This document shows, piece by piece, positions 32,659 through 43,271 of a DNA stretch of 64,000 bases. Origin of the DNA: Hyposmocoma kahamanoa. Its lineage: Eukaryota; Arthropoda; Insecta; Lepidoptera; Cosmopterigidae. Position 1 is the first letter of the stretch, and every line of letters begins with the position of its first letter. The notes beneath the pieces are model-generated. The model did not search any database and had not been told where the DNA came from. It saw only the letters and a program-made list of their open reading frames with translations. A program made the position numbers and the translations under genes. The stretch spans positions 7,537,550 to 7,601,549 of the forward strand of contig NW_020654080.1 in the NCBI RefSeq assembly GCF_003589595.1, written 5' to 3'.

Positions 32659-33936
32659 GGGGTTAAAGTATGAAATTGCCGATTTGTATTGAAAATCGAA
32701 ATTGTTTATTTTTTAAATTTTTAACAAATTTATTTAATCAAAATAGTTGCCATTATTATCTATACATTGCTGCCATCTAATGGGAAGGTTATTAATGCCT
32801 TTGCGATAGAACTCCGACGATCTAGACTGCACAAACTGTGTGAAAGCATTTTGTACTGCCTCCTGGGAAGAAAACTTCTTGTCACGTAGATAATTGTCCA
32901 AATCACGAAAAAAATGGTAGTCCGTTGGAGCAAGGTCTGGTGAATACGGAGGATGACGAATGGTTTCTAACTGCAGTTCCTGAAGGGTCAAAATGGTTTC
33001 TCGTGCTGTGTGAGGTCTCGCGTTGTCGTGGAGCAATAATGGTGAAGATCGATTCATGAGTCGGGGCTGTTTTACTGCTAGTTTTGTCAACATGGTTCGG
33101 AGTTCGGCACAATAGACATCTGCCGTTATTGCTTGACCAGATCGGAGAAAACTATAGTGAATAACACCATGCTGAGACCACCAAACAGTTACCATTACCT
33201 TTTTATTGGTAAGTTTTGCTTTAGGACACTGTTGTGGCATTTGACCTGGGGTCAGCCATTGCATTTTTCTTTTCCGGTTATCATAAAGAATCCACTTTTC
33301 ATCACATGTTACAATTCGATCCAATATTCCTTCATTTCTGTACCGGTTCAACAAGGCAACACAAGTTTCAACACGCGTTTCTTTCTGCAGATCAGTCAAA
33401 TCATGAGGCACCCATTTTTCGTATTTTTTTATTTTATTGATTTGACGCAAGTGAGTCAATATTGTGGGTAAGGTAACGTTAAACCATGCCGCTAATTCCT
33501 GGGTAGTTTGACTAGGATCGGCTTCCACTATCTCTCTTAATTCATCGTTATTCACCTGTGTGGGCGGTCTTCCTCGTGACTCGTTCTTTAAGTCGAAATT
33601 TCCATCACGAAAGCGTTTAAACCAAAATCGCACAGTGCGTTCATTAGTAGACCCCTCTCCAAACGCAGCATTGATATTGCGCGCTGTTTCTGCCGCGTTA
33701 GTTCCGCGTCGGAACTCGTATTCAAAAATCACTCGAATTTTCGCAGTATCCATCTTTCTTGTCTAAATTGAATAACAAAAACAATTGAAAGTCGATATTC
33801 AAATGTTTCAAATTTAAAAAAAAAAATCACAGAAACCATTTGAAAAAAGTTTCATTCGAAAACCTCAAACCATGAAGATTCTATGAAAATTCAAAGAACC
33901 TATTGCAATAAAACGGCAATTTCATACTTTAACCCC
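32659..33936 (-). mobile_element. mariner transposon, complete, 1278 bp
   Basis: Perfect 23-bp terminal inverted repeats (32659-32681 and 33914-33936, beginning GGGGTTAAAGTATGAAATTG) flanked by TA on both sides (32657-32658, 33937-33938), the mariner target duplication. The length of 1.28 kb is the usual size for the family. It contains a single uninterrupted transposase gene. Its 5' end is nearly identical to the copy at 1-197. Confidence 0.97.
32734..33753 (-). CDS. mariner transposase, 339 aa, apparently intact
   Basis: Cuts and pastes the element at TA sites; acts in the nucleus as a dimer on the terminal repeats (family knowledge). Residues 1-110 form the paired helix-turn-helix DNA-binding region (KRFRDGNFDLKNESRGRPP near 46-64). 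The linker WVPHDLT is at 114-120. The catalytic triad is DD34D: D151 in TCDEKW, D243 in LHDNARPH, D278 in SPDLAPTDYHFF, with exactly 34 residues between the last two. The length fits the family (about 340-350). ATG start, TAA stop, no frameshift. All key residues are present, so it may be active; the exact mariner subfamily is not decided here. Confidence 0.97.
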   Translation of the reverse strand: MDTAKIRVIFEYEFRRGTNAAETARNINAAFGEGSTNERTVRFWFKRFRDGNFDLKNESRGRPPTQVNNDELREIVEADPSQTTQELAAWFNVTLPTILTHLRQINKIKKYEKWVPHDLTDLQKETRVETCVALLNRYRNEGILDRIVTCDEKWILYDNRKRKMQWLTPGQMPQQCPKAKLTNKKVMVTVWWSQHGVIHYSFLRSGQAITADVYCAELRTMLTKLAVKQPRLMNRSSPLLLHDNARPHTARETILTLQELQLETIRHPPYSPDLAPTDYHFFRDLDNYLRDKKFSSQEAVQNAFTQFVQSRSSEFYRKGINNLPIRWQQCIDNNGNYFD

Positions 33937-33938
33937 TA

Positions 33939-34417
33939 ATATTAAATTGTTATAAATTATATAAATACTTAGATAAATACATATTTTATAATATGATACC
34001 TAAGATATGGATGGAATAGTAGATATACATATAATGCTCTTTAACTCTCACTTAAAAAAAAACTATTTTAAATATTTAAGATTCAATTTTTTTGTGTGGA
34101 CATTTGGCGACGTTGTAGAGTAAACCTCAGTCTAAGCTGTGGACGTTGAAGAACGTTAGTAACAAAAAACAAAGGTACACTCTATAACGCCCGTTGTTTT
34201 CTTACTTTCTTAGTGGATATAACAAAAAAAGGAAAAACTTACTTCCATAAATAATTTTTCATTTTATTTCGCGGAAATGCTGCGACACTGAAAGCCCTAG
34301 CGCTGAATAAGAAGGTTCCACGTTTGATACCTGGCAGAACCAATTCGGGAAACGACTTGCTACTTATATAGGTTCTGATTTGGGTGTTCACGTTACTGCC
34401 TGACAATATGACTGTTT
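33939..34417. other. no feature recognised
   Basis: AT-rich flank of the mariner; nothing seen. Confidence 0.55.
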
Positions 34418-34610
34418 TTTAATTTTTTATTGAATTAACATTCAATTATTTTTTGTGAAATTACTCCACTAGTTTGTTATAATTATTAATACAAAGATCG
34501 AACACTCAGAAAAAATTCCTTCGATCCGGCTGGATTCGAACCGACGTCTTCTAGCATACCGTGGCAGACGCTATACCACCTAAGCCACGGAACGAACCAG
34601 CGGACCTCAC
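34418..34610 (-). mobile_element. tRNA-headed SINE (family B), copy 5, most complete
   Basis: Minus strand: GTGGCTTAGGTGGTATAGCG (box A region), CGGTTCGAATCCAGCCGGAT (box B), GATCGAAGGAATTTTTTCTG, GTTCGATCTTTGTATTAATA, then GTGGAGTAATTTCACAAAAA and an A-rich end. This copy defines the head, body and tail order for the family. Confidence 0.85.
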
Positions 34611-34770
34611 GAATTTTTCTATGTGCTTGTTGTCGTGTCTTTGTATTTGGTTTTTCAACGACTTTTTAGTCGTAGCGCCATCTATGAGAATTCTATCAAA
34701 GTTTTATCAGCCAGTTAGATACCTTTACAGCTACCGGCCCTGGTGTGGTGTGATGTCGCTATTCACTGTA

Positions 34771-34850
34771 TTTTAAATTTTTATTGAATTGATATTAAAT
34801 TATTTTTCGTGAAATTACTCCACTAGTTTTTTATAATTATAATAAATAAT
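34771..34850 (-). mobile_element. SINE family B body only
   Basis: GTGAAATTACTCCACTAGTT with the same AT-rich flank as in copy 5, 350 bp away; no tRNA head. Confidence 0.6.
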
Positions 34851-34971
34851 ATAATTAATAATATAAATAATATTATTAATAATTATAATATGACTGTTGT
34901 TTATTCCCTCTTTCTATCTGTAAATTCTACAAATGGTAAAACAAATTGTAAAGAAAAATACCCTTACTTAG

Positions 34972-35095
34972 TCTCGCATATCTCATTACGGGCCCAGATA
35001 GCGTATGAGCCTTTACGTCTTGGTATTGAAATAGGAGAGGAGCCTGACGAATGTCCCCCATTTGTATCGGTCAGTCAGGGCCTCGCCGCCGGCGG
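34972..35095 (+). CDS. candidate internal exon, PDZ-like sequence
   Basis: Possible acceptor CCCTTACTTAG before 34972 and a strong donor GGT-GTAAGT at 35096. The frame reads SHISLRAQIAYEPLRLGIEI then GEEPDECPPFVSVSQGLAAG-G. LGIEI followed by PPFVSV-GLAAGG resembles the beta-strand, carboxylate-binding and GxxA segments of a PDZ domain, with the GDxIxxVNG half expected in a following exon that I could not locate. Both the exon and the domain are inference. It lies between repeats, as expected in a long intron-rich gene. Confidence 0.3.
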
Positions 35096-35974
35096 TGTAA
35101 GTCACGTTTGCATTTGATGCTAATACCTGTTTTAAAAAATACACAGAATTTATAGTATGAATCATAATTAGATGTCCAAAATGTAAACAAAGTAATGTTC
35201 ATTGTCGAAGTTTGCAGGTGTACTAAACCTTCTATTTTTATATTACAGCTTGAAAAAGAATTGTAAACGCTTATTGTCGTCAAAAGTAGGAAACTACCAT
35301 TTAAAATGTATTTTTTGCTCGGTTATCCCCTTTGTTTACATAGATCCGAAGAAATAGTTTCATTTTATTTTAAGAAATCGATGTTCTCTTAAATTGTTTT
35401 GTCAAGCATAGTAGCCCAAAAGTATTTCGCCCCAAATGTACAGCGATACAAAAATGTATATAATTATAGAGTCAGTACTGTAATTTTGTACAAAACGAAG
35501 AAATTGGATAGAGGCCGGCTAACCGACTGACCTTCCATATTGGGACGTTTAAAAACTAGTCGACGTTATGTCAGTGAAATGCATTTTCCACTTTATATGA
35601 CCATGTTAGCTTGTAATATTTAACTCTTGTTTGCTTTAAAAATTAATTACTAAATTCTTTGTTTTTACTTTCCGCTGTTTAGTCGGCAAGTAAAGCAAAC
35701 GGAGCATAGTTACACGCATTAAACTAAAGCTAAGCACCTTACGTCAAGAACGGGAATACATATTCCAATATTCTATGACGCGCGTATAATATTATACTGT
35801 TTATATTCTCCTTGATTATAACTATTATAAGCTAAAGTATAAATAAAAATGCAATAAAATGATATCACCTCGCGATCATTCGTCAGAACATTTTGCGTTA
35901 TAAGTCTCTGCCAAAGTGAGTTCCTACGTACCTACCTACCTCTTGAATTGTATGTTTTGCATTAACCTCTCAGA
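35096..35974. other. no feature recognised
   Basis: AT-rich, no repeat match; if 34972-35095 is an exon this is intron. Confidence 0.5.
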
Positions 35975-36279
35975 GGAACTTTTCGAACTGTGCCACTGTC
36001 TCGTTTCCACCATCGCACTTCCCGCCGAAGGAGTAGAGTCCATCCCCACATCTTAGATGTCTGGCATTGTAAGACCACGCGGGCATCTCGCTCGTTCCTT
36101 CCTCGAACTTGCAAGATATGGAATGATCTTCCCCTTGAAGTATTTCCTTTCCGCTATGACATGGGGTTCTTCAAAAAGCGTGTTTACAGGGCTCTCAAAG
36201 GCTGGCAACGTATAGGCCTCTCATCTGATATTGCAAATGTCCATGGGGGCGACGATGGCACCACAAAAAAAGACAGTAA
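35975..36279 (+). pseudogene. LINE ORF2 C-terminal tail, second family
   Basis: Reads LSRFHHRTSRRRSRVHPHIL, TTRASRSFLPRTCKIWNDLP, EVFPFRYDMGFFKKRVYRAL, then SSDIANVHG. RFHHRTSRRR...HP-LD-W...FLPRT-WN-LP-VFP-RYDLG-FKKR-Y is a lepidopteran LINE C-terminus that I recognise. Upstream, SEELFEL is in another frame two bases away, so a small frameshift has occurred near 35990. It is cut at its 3' end by the TIR element starting at 36280. No catalytic domain. Confidence 0.7.
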
Positions 36280-36593
36280 GTGTGAGGCCAGACGAGCGTA
36301 ATTTTTTGGGTCGTGAGTCGCGTAGTTTGAGTTGCGTAGTTTGTTTCACACGACGACGCAAAGTGAACTATCTGCCGACTCACGGGCGTAATGACGATTG
36401 ACATTCGGTCGCATCGTGTGACGGGCTGGCGCGGGTGGAGGTAGGGGTGAGGAAAGGGGTCACTATGGTATAAACGTTTAAATGCAACCGAATAAAATAC
36501 GTTCGTCTGGCGCTCCAACCGAATTTCGGTCGAGTGCAAACTGCGCAACTAAAAAAACGCAAGTCACAAAATTACGTTTGTCTGGCCTCACCC
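36280..36593. mobile_element. 314-bp TIR element with TAA flanks (Harbinger-like MITE)
   Basis: Left end GTGTGAGGCCAGACGAGCGT, right end the inverse GTTTGTCTGGCCTCACCC; similarity continues inward (AATTTT, GCGTAGTTTG versus GCGCAGTTTG) for over 50 bp. Direct TAA at 36277-36279 and 36594-36596 fits the 3-bp TWA duplication of PIF/Harbinger elements (known). No ORF of its own. Confidence 0.65.
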
Positions 36594-36602
36594 TAAGGTA
36601 CA

Positions 36603-36835
36603 ATATGGACGACCTCGGTGGTCCAACGGTTTATAATGTGGACACCGAATGAGGAAGTCCCGGGTTTTTTTGGAATTTGGTCCTTTCGGGAATCGTCTCA
36701 GAAGGACCAAATTAGGAAATGAACTTTTGTAAATTGGTCCTGGTGTGAGTGTTGTGGGAAGTGCCCCAGAGTTAATTCCGATGCTCTGGTAGATAATTGG
36801 TGTGGTTGTCTGGCACTTTGTTATGGTTTAAGATA
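36603..36835 (+). mobile_element. tRNA-headed SINE, further family, mutated
   Basis: GGACGACCTCGGTGGTCCAA and AGTCCCGGGTT resemble box A and box B of a lepidopteran SINE head; the body has GTGTGAGTGTTGTGGGAAGT and GATGCTCTGGTAGATAATTG. The inverted 13-mers AATTTGGTCCTTT and GAAGGACCAAATT lie at 36673-36712. Confidence 0.55.
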
Positions 36836-37779
36836 TTTATTTATCAAAAGAATACAAATTCACTTAGCGAGAAATACAAGATCATGCAATCGTTATCAGG
36901 TAATTTCAATGTAAAATAATATAAAATAATATATTGTTTTAGTATTAATTAAATGTCTATTGAGTTGTGTCAAATTGATGGCATGAAATCATTTATTATA
37001 GCTCTTAAATAATAGTTAAATTTAATGATGTTAAACGAATTCAATTCTAATTATTTCAAATTCAAATTGTTTATTAATTTACTGTGATAAATAATTTGCG
37101 TGTACTTCTTAATGGGATATGTATTAGAAATTAGAATGTTTATTTAAGTTTCTAGGAAAGTGTAATACGTATTCTGTGGGTGTACCTTTTTAAAATAAAA
37201 TAAAATAAAATCATAAAATGTCTACGAAGGGTACGTGTTGACAAATTGTTCAAATGATGAGGTTTACAAAAAAAATTTAATGTTCTATTCTAATAAGAAA
37301 AAACAAAAACAAGGCCCTAATCAAGTATTGCACATCAATTGCCATGATGACACTTTAGTAGAAATTAGATATTATAGAAATAAAAACGCAACTACCCGAA
37401 TAGATACAAGCGCAGCCAGACTACCGCCGACGAATTTATCAACTTACGGGAAAACGACACAGTTTATGTTACATTGCAGATAAAACATTGTTTGTATGAT
37501 TTTTATTTGTAACAAATGAAGAAAAAAATGAATGAAAACTGTAAGAAATTTTTTATTCTTTTTATTACTTATCAATCCGTACTTTTTCCACTACTCCACG
37601 GATCTCCTCTCAAGAAAGGTATTTCCTTCATCTTTGAAGCGAGTTGTAACAAGTAAATTGAATTCCAAATTATTAAAAAAAAAACGCAGTGCTGTAGGTT
37701 ACTCGCCAGGAATCAAACACTGAATTTCTGAGAAGTAATCATAGGAGGTATTAAACGTTTAGAGAAGGCACTGCATTTA
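36836..37779. other. no confident gene
   Basis: An 82-codon frame (37235-37483) reads protein-like in its second half (HDDTLVEIRYYRNKNATTR) but shows no recognised domain or good splice or start context. Confidence 0.4.
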
Positions 37780-37859
37780 CTATGGACAGGACGTCGTTTA
37801 CTACCAGACGCATGATTTCGTTCTTCCTTGTTCGTTCCGTCACCTAGTACCATAAAAAA
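37780..37859 (+). mobile_element. SINE-like repeat family A, copy 10, 3' end only
   Basis: TATGGACAGGACGTCGTTTA, TTGTTCGTTCCGTCACCTAG and an A-run (37853-37858). Confidence 0.7.
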
Positions 37860-38557
37860 TTCGTTTCATATCTTTGTTCAACTGGAAATCGAATTAGGAT
37901 GCCCTCGTAATCCTTATACGGGTTATAAGTAGAAGTCGTGTACTGATTGCAGTATTACAAAACTTTTAATGGACTCAGAGTACGGAATTATCAGAAACAT
38001 CTTATAAATTTCTAAGCCGATGCTGGGTTTTCAAGCCGAATAATTATTAATGGGTTCACGCCTAAGTCGCTAAAGTTAATCTGCTTAGAACTGGACTTTG
38101 TAGGCGTAGCTATAAACTTTAGTCATCGATTTAGTTTATGTTGAGAAATATGATTATTTCTCTATCGTCCCACTTTTTTACGAAAATAGTTTAGTTTGTT
38201 GAGAGAAATAAAACAAATTTCATACAAATACAATTACATGTCATTTTAGACTACTATTCGAGAAGTGAGCATCAGTTTAGAAAATAACGAAGAAATGTTA
38301 TATAATAGTAAGTCATAATCAATGAAACTAATTAATAATTGAATTAAATTAACAATGTCAAGTGTATACAGCAAATGTCAATATGCGTTCTTAATAACTA
38401 ATAAATGTATAATAATGCGGTGACTGTGAAATTCATTAATAAATTAATTTGATTGTTTATTTAGTACTTTTCCAATAAAAGGTTCTTCAGTCTGCACCTA
38501 AACGTTTCCTCACAACATTCATTTTTTAGTTTGCTATATAATAGACACACGCTTGGC
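37860..38557. other. no feature recognised
   Basis: AT-rich; nothing seen. Confidence 0.5.
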
Positions 38558-38823
38558 TTTTTTATGATAGCAAGTGACAGGGCGAACGAGTCGCGTGTTT
38601 GATGGTAAGCGACACACCTGTCTATTGCAACTGTAGTGCCATTCAGAGCTTTAAGTCGCAAATATCTGGGGGCACTGCCGTATCGCCCGTCACCTTGAGT
38701 CATAAGTTGACAAGTCCTATATGCCTGTACGGAACGGTACGCAGTAAAGCCGCTTCGCGGCAGAAATAGGTAAGGTGGCAGTACTTTCCTGGACGAATTC
38801 TTTCACAAGGACCTCTACTGCTC
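38558..38823 (-). mobile_element. SINE-like repeat family A, copy 11
   Basis: T-run, TAGCAAGTGACAGGGCGAAC, CACCTTGAGTCATAAGTTG, CACAAGGACCTCTACTGC; followed by CAGAAAATGTATGTAATAAT and T-run (to 38853), shared with copy 9. Confidence 0.85.
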
Positions 38824-38853
38824 AGAAAATGTATGTAATAATAGTTTTTTTTT

Positions 38854-39298
38854 TTCGACACAACAAAGAGGTCCCTAACGAAAAGCAGCAAAACTTGAAC
38901 ACCGCCGCAGAGTTTTATTTTCAATCTCACCGTGATCTCACCTAATGTTAAGCGATGATGTCACTGACGATAGTGCGCGTCTGTTTAAAAACGCCTTTAG
39001 AATGCATGCATAGAGAGTTAAAGCAAAAAAGGCAATGAAATAATTTTTATTATTTTTTCTGTTTGACGTTTTTAAGGTGAAGTAAGAACCAAAATGCACC
39101 ACGGGACATCGGTTTATCTACGTTAAAAATACGATTTCAACTTGTTTTTAATTGATAATGAATAGAACAGAAGACACCGTTAGTGAACTACTAATTTACG
39201 GGCCTGAAACCCCGACCAGAGACTAAACTTCGCCCGATAAACGTTCGAAATTTTTTGTCATAAAAAAAACCCAAAGTTCCGCAAAATTTTCGTATTTT
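38854..39298. other. no feature recognised
   Basis: AT-rich; nothing seen. Confidence 0.5.
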
Positions 39299-39718
39299 TA
39301 ATCGACTTTAAAAAAAGGAGGAGGTTCTCAATTCGACTGCATATTTCTTTTTTATTATTTTTTTATTTTTATGATTCTTTTTTTGTTGGAAAGAGGTTAC
39401 CTCTATAGTGGTCATTTCATTCTGAAGAAAGTCATCTAAGCGTGGCTGTTCACGCATGAAGACTCATTTTTATAAATAGCGCCTAAATTTTATTAAAAGG
39501 AGCAATTATTTTAATGGTTGATTTTGCTATTCTCCAATTCAAGGAGTTTTTCTCTCAATAAACTTTGAGTAATGAGAATCGATTTTTATTATCTCCTATG
39601 TCAAGTCTCGTATAGGCGAATTAGGGGATGAATCCGGGTTTGCGCACTTTCCGGTAACCGATTTCAATAAAACTTGGTAATTATATGTAATTCCACGTAC
39701 TTTTGAGGTCGGGTTTGA
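39299..39718 (+). mobile_element. CGACTTC-type MITE, copy 4 (long form)
   Basis: Left end ATCGACTTTAAAAAAAGGAG, internal TTGTTGGAAAGAGGTTACC, GCGCACTTTCCGGTAACCGA, right end CTTTTGAGGTCGG. About 200 bp in the centre (39425-39630) is absent from compact copies and unlike the extra piece in copy 2. Confidence 0.75.
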
Positions 39719-40366
39719 GATTATACTTTCGATCATTTGCGGAAAAATCAATTTCATTCAATTGTTATTAGAGATATTTCAATGAAATTTTTTCTCCCTT
39801 CCAAAAGGCCAGTATTTAAAATATCGTGCATTGAATTTACCTGACACGCTCAAAACCTACGCAACCACGATACCGTTTCGCCTTAAAACATTCTTTTTCG
39901 CTTTTACTTACCGACTTCAATTTAGCAAATAAATTTTCTATCTTAATTCATATTTCCCATTTAAAAAAGAATGTGAAACTTAATGCGATTTTTGCATTAA
40001 AACACCCATCCACAAGTCATAAAGTATGATTTATATTTATTTGTAAACAGAGATGATGCACAAATATTGAGACCCATAAACGTAAAGTCTATTTAATGTT
40101 TATGGTTGTTCGTCTAGGCATCTAATCAAGTCGGTGTGTAAGAGAACTAATTATTCTGTAATTTGATAGCTGTAAAAGTTTATAGGTACGCTTAGATGCA
40201 TTCTGTTTGGGAGCTCGGCAGCATATCATAAAAGGTTACGTAAGGCATATAGAGAGCTGCTTCGCTTGAACTTAACCTCCTTTTCATATATATATATACA
40301 TTTTCACTGGTACAAAAGGTTAGGTATTTGGATTCTGTAAAGTATTTATAATAAATAATAATAGTA
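39719..40366. other. no feature recognised
   Basis: AT-rich, with a short (TA)n at about 40291-40300; nothing else. Confidence 0.5.
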
Positions 40367-40633
40367 ACAGTAGAGTCACTTGTGAAAGAGTTCGTCCAGG
40401 GCAGTATCGCTAGTTTACCTATTTCCGCCGCCAAGCAGTAATGTGCGTTCCGGTGTAGAAGGGCAAGGGTGCTGGTGAAATTACAGGCACACGGAACTTG
40501 TTAACTCATGTATCTGGGTGACGGGCGCAGTGGCAATGCCCCACAGATCCTTGCGATTTAAAGCTCTGAGTGGCACAGCAACTTTTATGGCGCTGTCATA
40601 TACCACCAGGCGCACGACCTGTTCGTAAAAAAA
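40367..40633 (+). mobile_element. SINE-like repeat family A, copy 12, near full length
   Basis: ACAGTAGAGTCACTTGTGAA to GCACGACCTGTTCGTAAAAA; the CCCGTC before the tail is lost but the A-run is kept. Confidence 0.85.
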
Positions 40634-40995
40634 TGTCTAGTTATAAAGAGTTAATTGATTACTACAATAAAAAGAATGCCACAATTTACAATTTTGCAAA
40701 TTGAATATATCAATTTTTATTTATAGGTACCTAAACATGATTTCCTAAAAAATTGATAATGACTATGACGCACCAATTTCGTGCTTTAAAACAAACTCAC
40801 CACTTTCCATTGCCCTATCAACTGTCTTACATCGAGCAAGTGGGTCAGATTTTGGAACATAATTGCCATACTTACTCGAGGTTTTTTTCAGCACGCACTT
40901 TCCTTACTCTATAGTATATGTATAATTTTTGCTAATTATTGTTTGTTGCCATTCAGCATTTTAAACTAATGATCAAAACAAGCGCCTGACTTTTT
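40634..40995. other. no feature recognised
   Basis: AT-rich; nothing seen. Confidence 0.5.
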
Positions 40996-41226
40996 AACCG
41001 ACTTCAAAAAAAGGATGAGGTTGTCAATTCAAGGCAGTTTTTTTATGTATGTCACGAGATAACTCCGGCTCAAATAATTTGTAAACCGATTTTGATGATT
41101 CTTTTTTTTTCTAGAAAATATTCCACCCCTAGGGGTGGCAAACTAGAGGATGAACCCGGTTTTGCGCACTTTCCTGTAACCGATTTCCATAAAACTAGGC
41201 ATATCTTTCGAAGTCGGTTTTTTTTA
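40996..41226 (+). mobile_element. CGACTTC-type MITE, copy 5, complete compact form
   Basis: AACCGACTTCAAAAAAAGGA at the left and GAAGTCGGTTTTTTTTA at the right are clear inverted ends; 231 bp. This copy defines the family's termini. Confidence 0.85.
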
Positions 41227-41244
41227 TAAATGCGTTTTCTATCT

Positions 41245-41663
41245 AAAGCGATGTCACACGGGCGCTGTTGCGCGAGCTATGCGGTGTCGTAGTTTAACGC
41301 TGAGTTCTCACGGTCTGTAGATTCACGGGCCGCGAGCTCGCGCCAACGCGATATAGGAAAAGTGCTACCCGTGCAGGCGCGGGTTCGCCTGTATGGGCCT
41401 GTGGCGCGAGCACGCCCGTACAAATCGGCGCGGCGCGTCCCGGGAAGTCACAGGCCTTGGGGAACCGCCTTAAATGACCTTAACGCCGCTTACTTATTAC
41501 ACACCGCAGTATCCCTCCCCGCTTCTTCTACTGGCCCCTCGTTCTAGGCGCAGCGTTCCTTCGTCTCACGCTGCTTCAACAAGTGGCATGCAGTTCTAAT
41601 TTATTTGTAGTACAACGCAGCGTCACCGTTCATGCGTCGCAACGCATCGTGTAGCATCGCTTT
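41245..41663. mobile_element. GC-rich 419-bp element with imperfect inverted ends
   Basis: Left AAAGCGATGTCACACGGGCG and, inverted at the right, AAAGCGATGCTACACGATGC; similarity continues for about 30 bp. The interior is CpG-rich (GCGCGGCGCGTCCCGGG). Directly after the MITE at 40996-41226. The 61-codon frame inside is composition-driven. Confidence 0.55.
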
Positions 41664-43230
41664 TACTTGTGTCCATTCTATTTTGTCTTTCATTGCAGTT
41701 AATATCTTTTGCCATACGTCTGTAGTTATCAAACCCTTATTATTTTAACTCGGTTAATTGAAGAGTTATCACTTCTCAGATTTATAGGGCCGTCTAATGC
41801 AAGCATTGAATTGAATATAAAGTGAGATAAATAGTAGCTTGCAGAGATCTTGCGACATGTTCCTAGCACATTGTACTGTCGGACATGTATTACTAACAAT
41901 GAAAATTGCCTCTGTTCATTTTACAGGTGTCAGCGGGAATGTATTGTTTCATAATAGATTCTTAGGCTGATAGTTATAAAATGAACTTAGCCTATGACTA
42001 AGTAGAAAATGACGAGTTAAGGAAGTTTTTCGTAATTACGAAACGAACTTGGCCTAAGTTTAAGCAAGAAATTACGAAGTAGTCAACTTTTAGTGCAAAG
42101 TTTAGACTTAATCATTATTTGTATATTTTTTATGGAGGTGATAAAAAAGATTGCAAATTCATTAGAAGATTAAAAACCTTGAAAAAGTCTTGAGTGCAAA
42201 CAAATGATGCAAAATCTCGTAATTTTTCTGATAAAAATATGATTTAGGTTTACTGTCTTTTTACCCTTGTTTTGCTCATTCCTTTCAACAAAATAACCAA
42301 AGATTGTAAATATTATTTATACATTTTCAGATTCTTATCTACTTAATCTATATCTAACATATTGGGGACCGAAAAGTACCTGAGTTGCTTTGACAAAAGA
42401 GTATGCGGCCTTGCGCGACTTAGCGGTTTCTCTCCCGTTCCCCCAGATTAGGAGATTTTTCCGAGGTACATTTGCCCTGTTCTTTCGTCACTTATACCAA
42501 GTACGGACTGCCCAGGCGGTCCACACCGAGCTAATCGGTTTAAGTAATGTCCATTAATTAACATCCTCGGTTGTCGGATTACCAACCAGTGTAGCGTCCG
42601 CGACCAGGCGCAGACAACAATATTTTGTCAACCCGCATACTCTGCGATGGCGTGACTTATTCGACTTGGCTTCTTCAATAGAGATGAGGGAATTTCCTAG
42701 CGAAAAGTCACAGTGACCTTTGAATAACCACCTCATATCACAAAGAAAACCAACGAGTCGGAATGTCGTTGACTTCTATTTATCTGCGGACATTGTGCAG
42801 CTGAGCTGTGTGTGTTGTTCTAACATGTTTAATATTGTATGCCATTACATGCATAGCCAAGTTCTGACTACATTTTTAATGTGTTCAAGCATGTTCAAGT
42901 AGGGCAACTTTGAGAGTAGGGTTGGTACATTATTATTTTAATTGTACCTACGGGTCGTAAACATAATTTGAAAAATTTTAAGTGTTCATTACAGTATTTT
43001 TGTGTTATATTGAAATAAACTGTTAAATGCAGAAGGTACTTTGTATTTATATTTTTGTAGCAGTAACGCGGTTTGGTGCCTTGATTATGGAGTATGATTA
43101 TATATCATATATAGAAATAAAATGCTGATCAATTCTGAATTAGAGGCAATCTTGTTTAGACTACCACAAACACAACAATAAACACATCTACTATTGATGT
43201 CATTTTTTAAACACCAAACGACCGCTTCAA
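41664..43230. other. 1.6 kb, no gene recognised
   Basis: The perfect inverted 11-mers AGAGTATGCGG (42398) and CCGCATACTCT (42633) enclose a GC-richer 246-bp patch; too short to call an element. Otherwise AT-rich. Confidence 0.45.
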
Positions 43231-43271
43231 ACGCGCTATTAATTTCAATGTAATTGAAATTAATAGCGCGT
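43231..43271. repeat. 19-bp perfect hairpin with 3-nt loop
   Basis: ACGCGCTATTAATTTCAAT, GTA, then the exact complement. The arms include an ATTAAT core. No transcript-like context. Confidence 0.95.

Noticed and set aside
33133..33471. 112-codon plus-strand frame
   Set aside because: Antisense shadow of the mariner transposase gene.
41362..41547. 61-codon Arg/Ala/Pro-rich frame in a CpG-rich patch
   Set aside because: Lies inside an inverted-repeat element; GC-rich DNA keeps frames open by chance.
42398..42643. 246-bp element with perfect 11-bp inverted ends
   Set aside because: No target duplication and similarity stops at 11 bp; not enough to claim an element.
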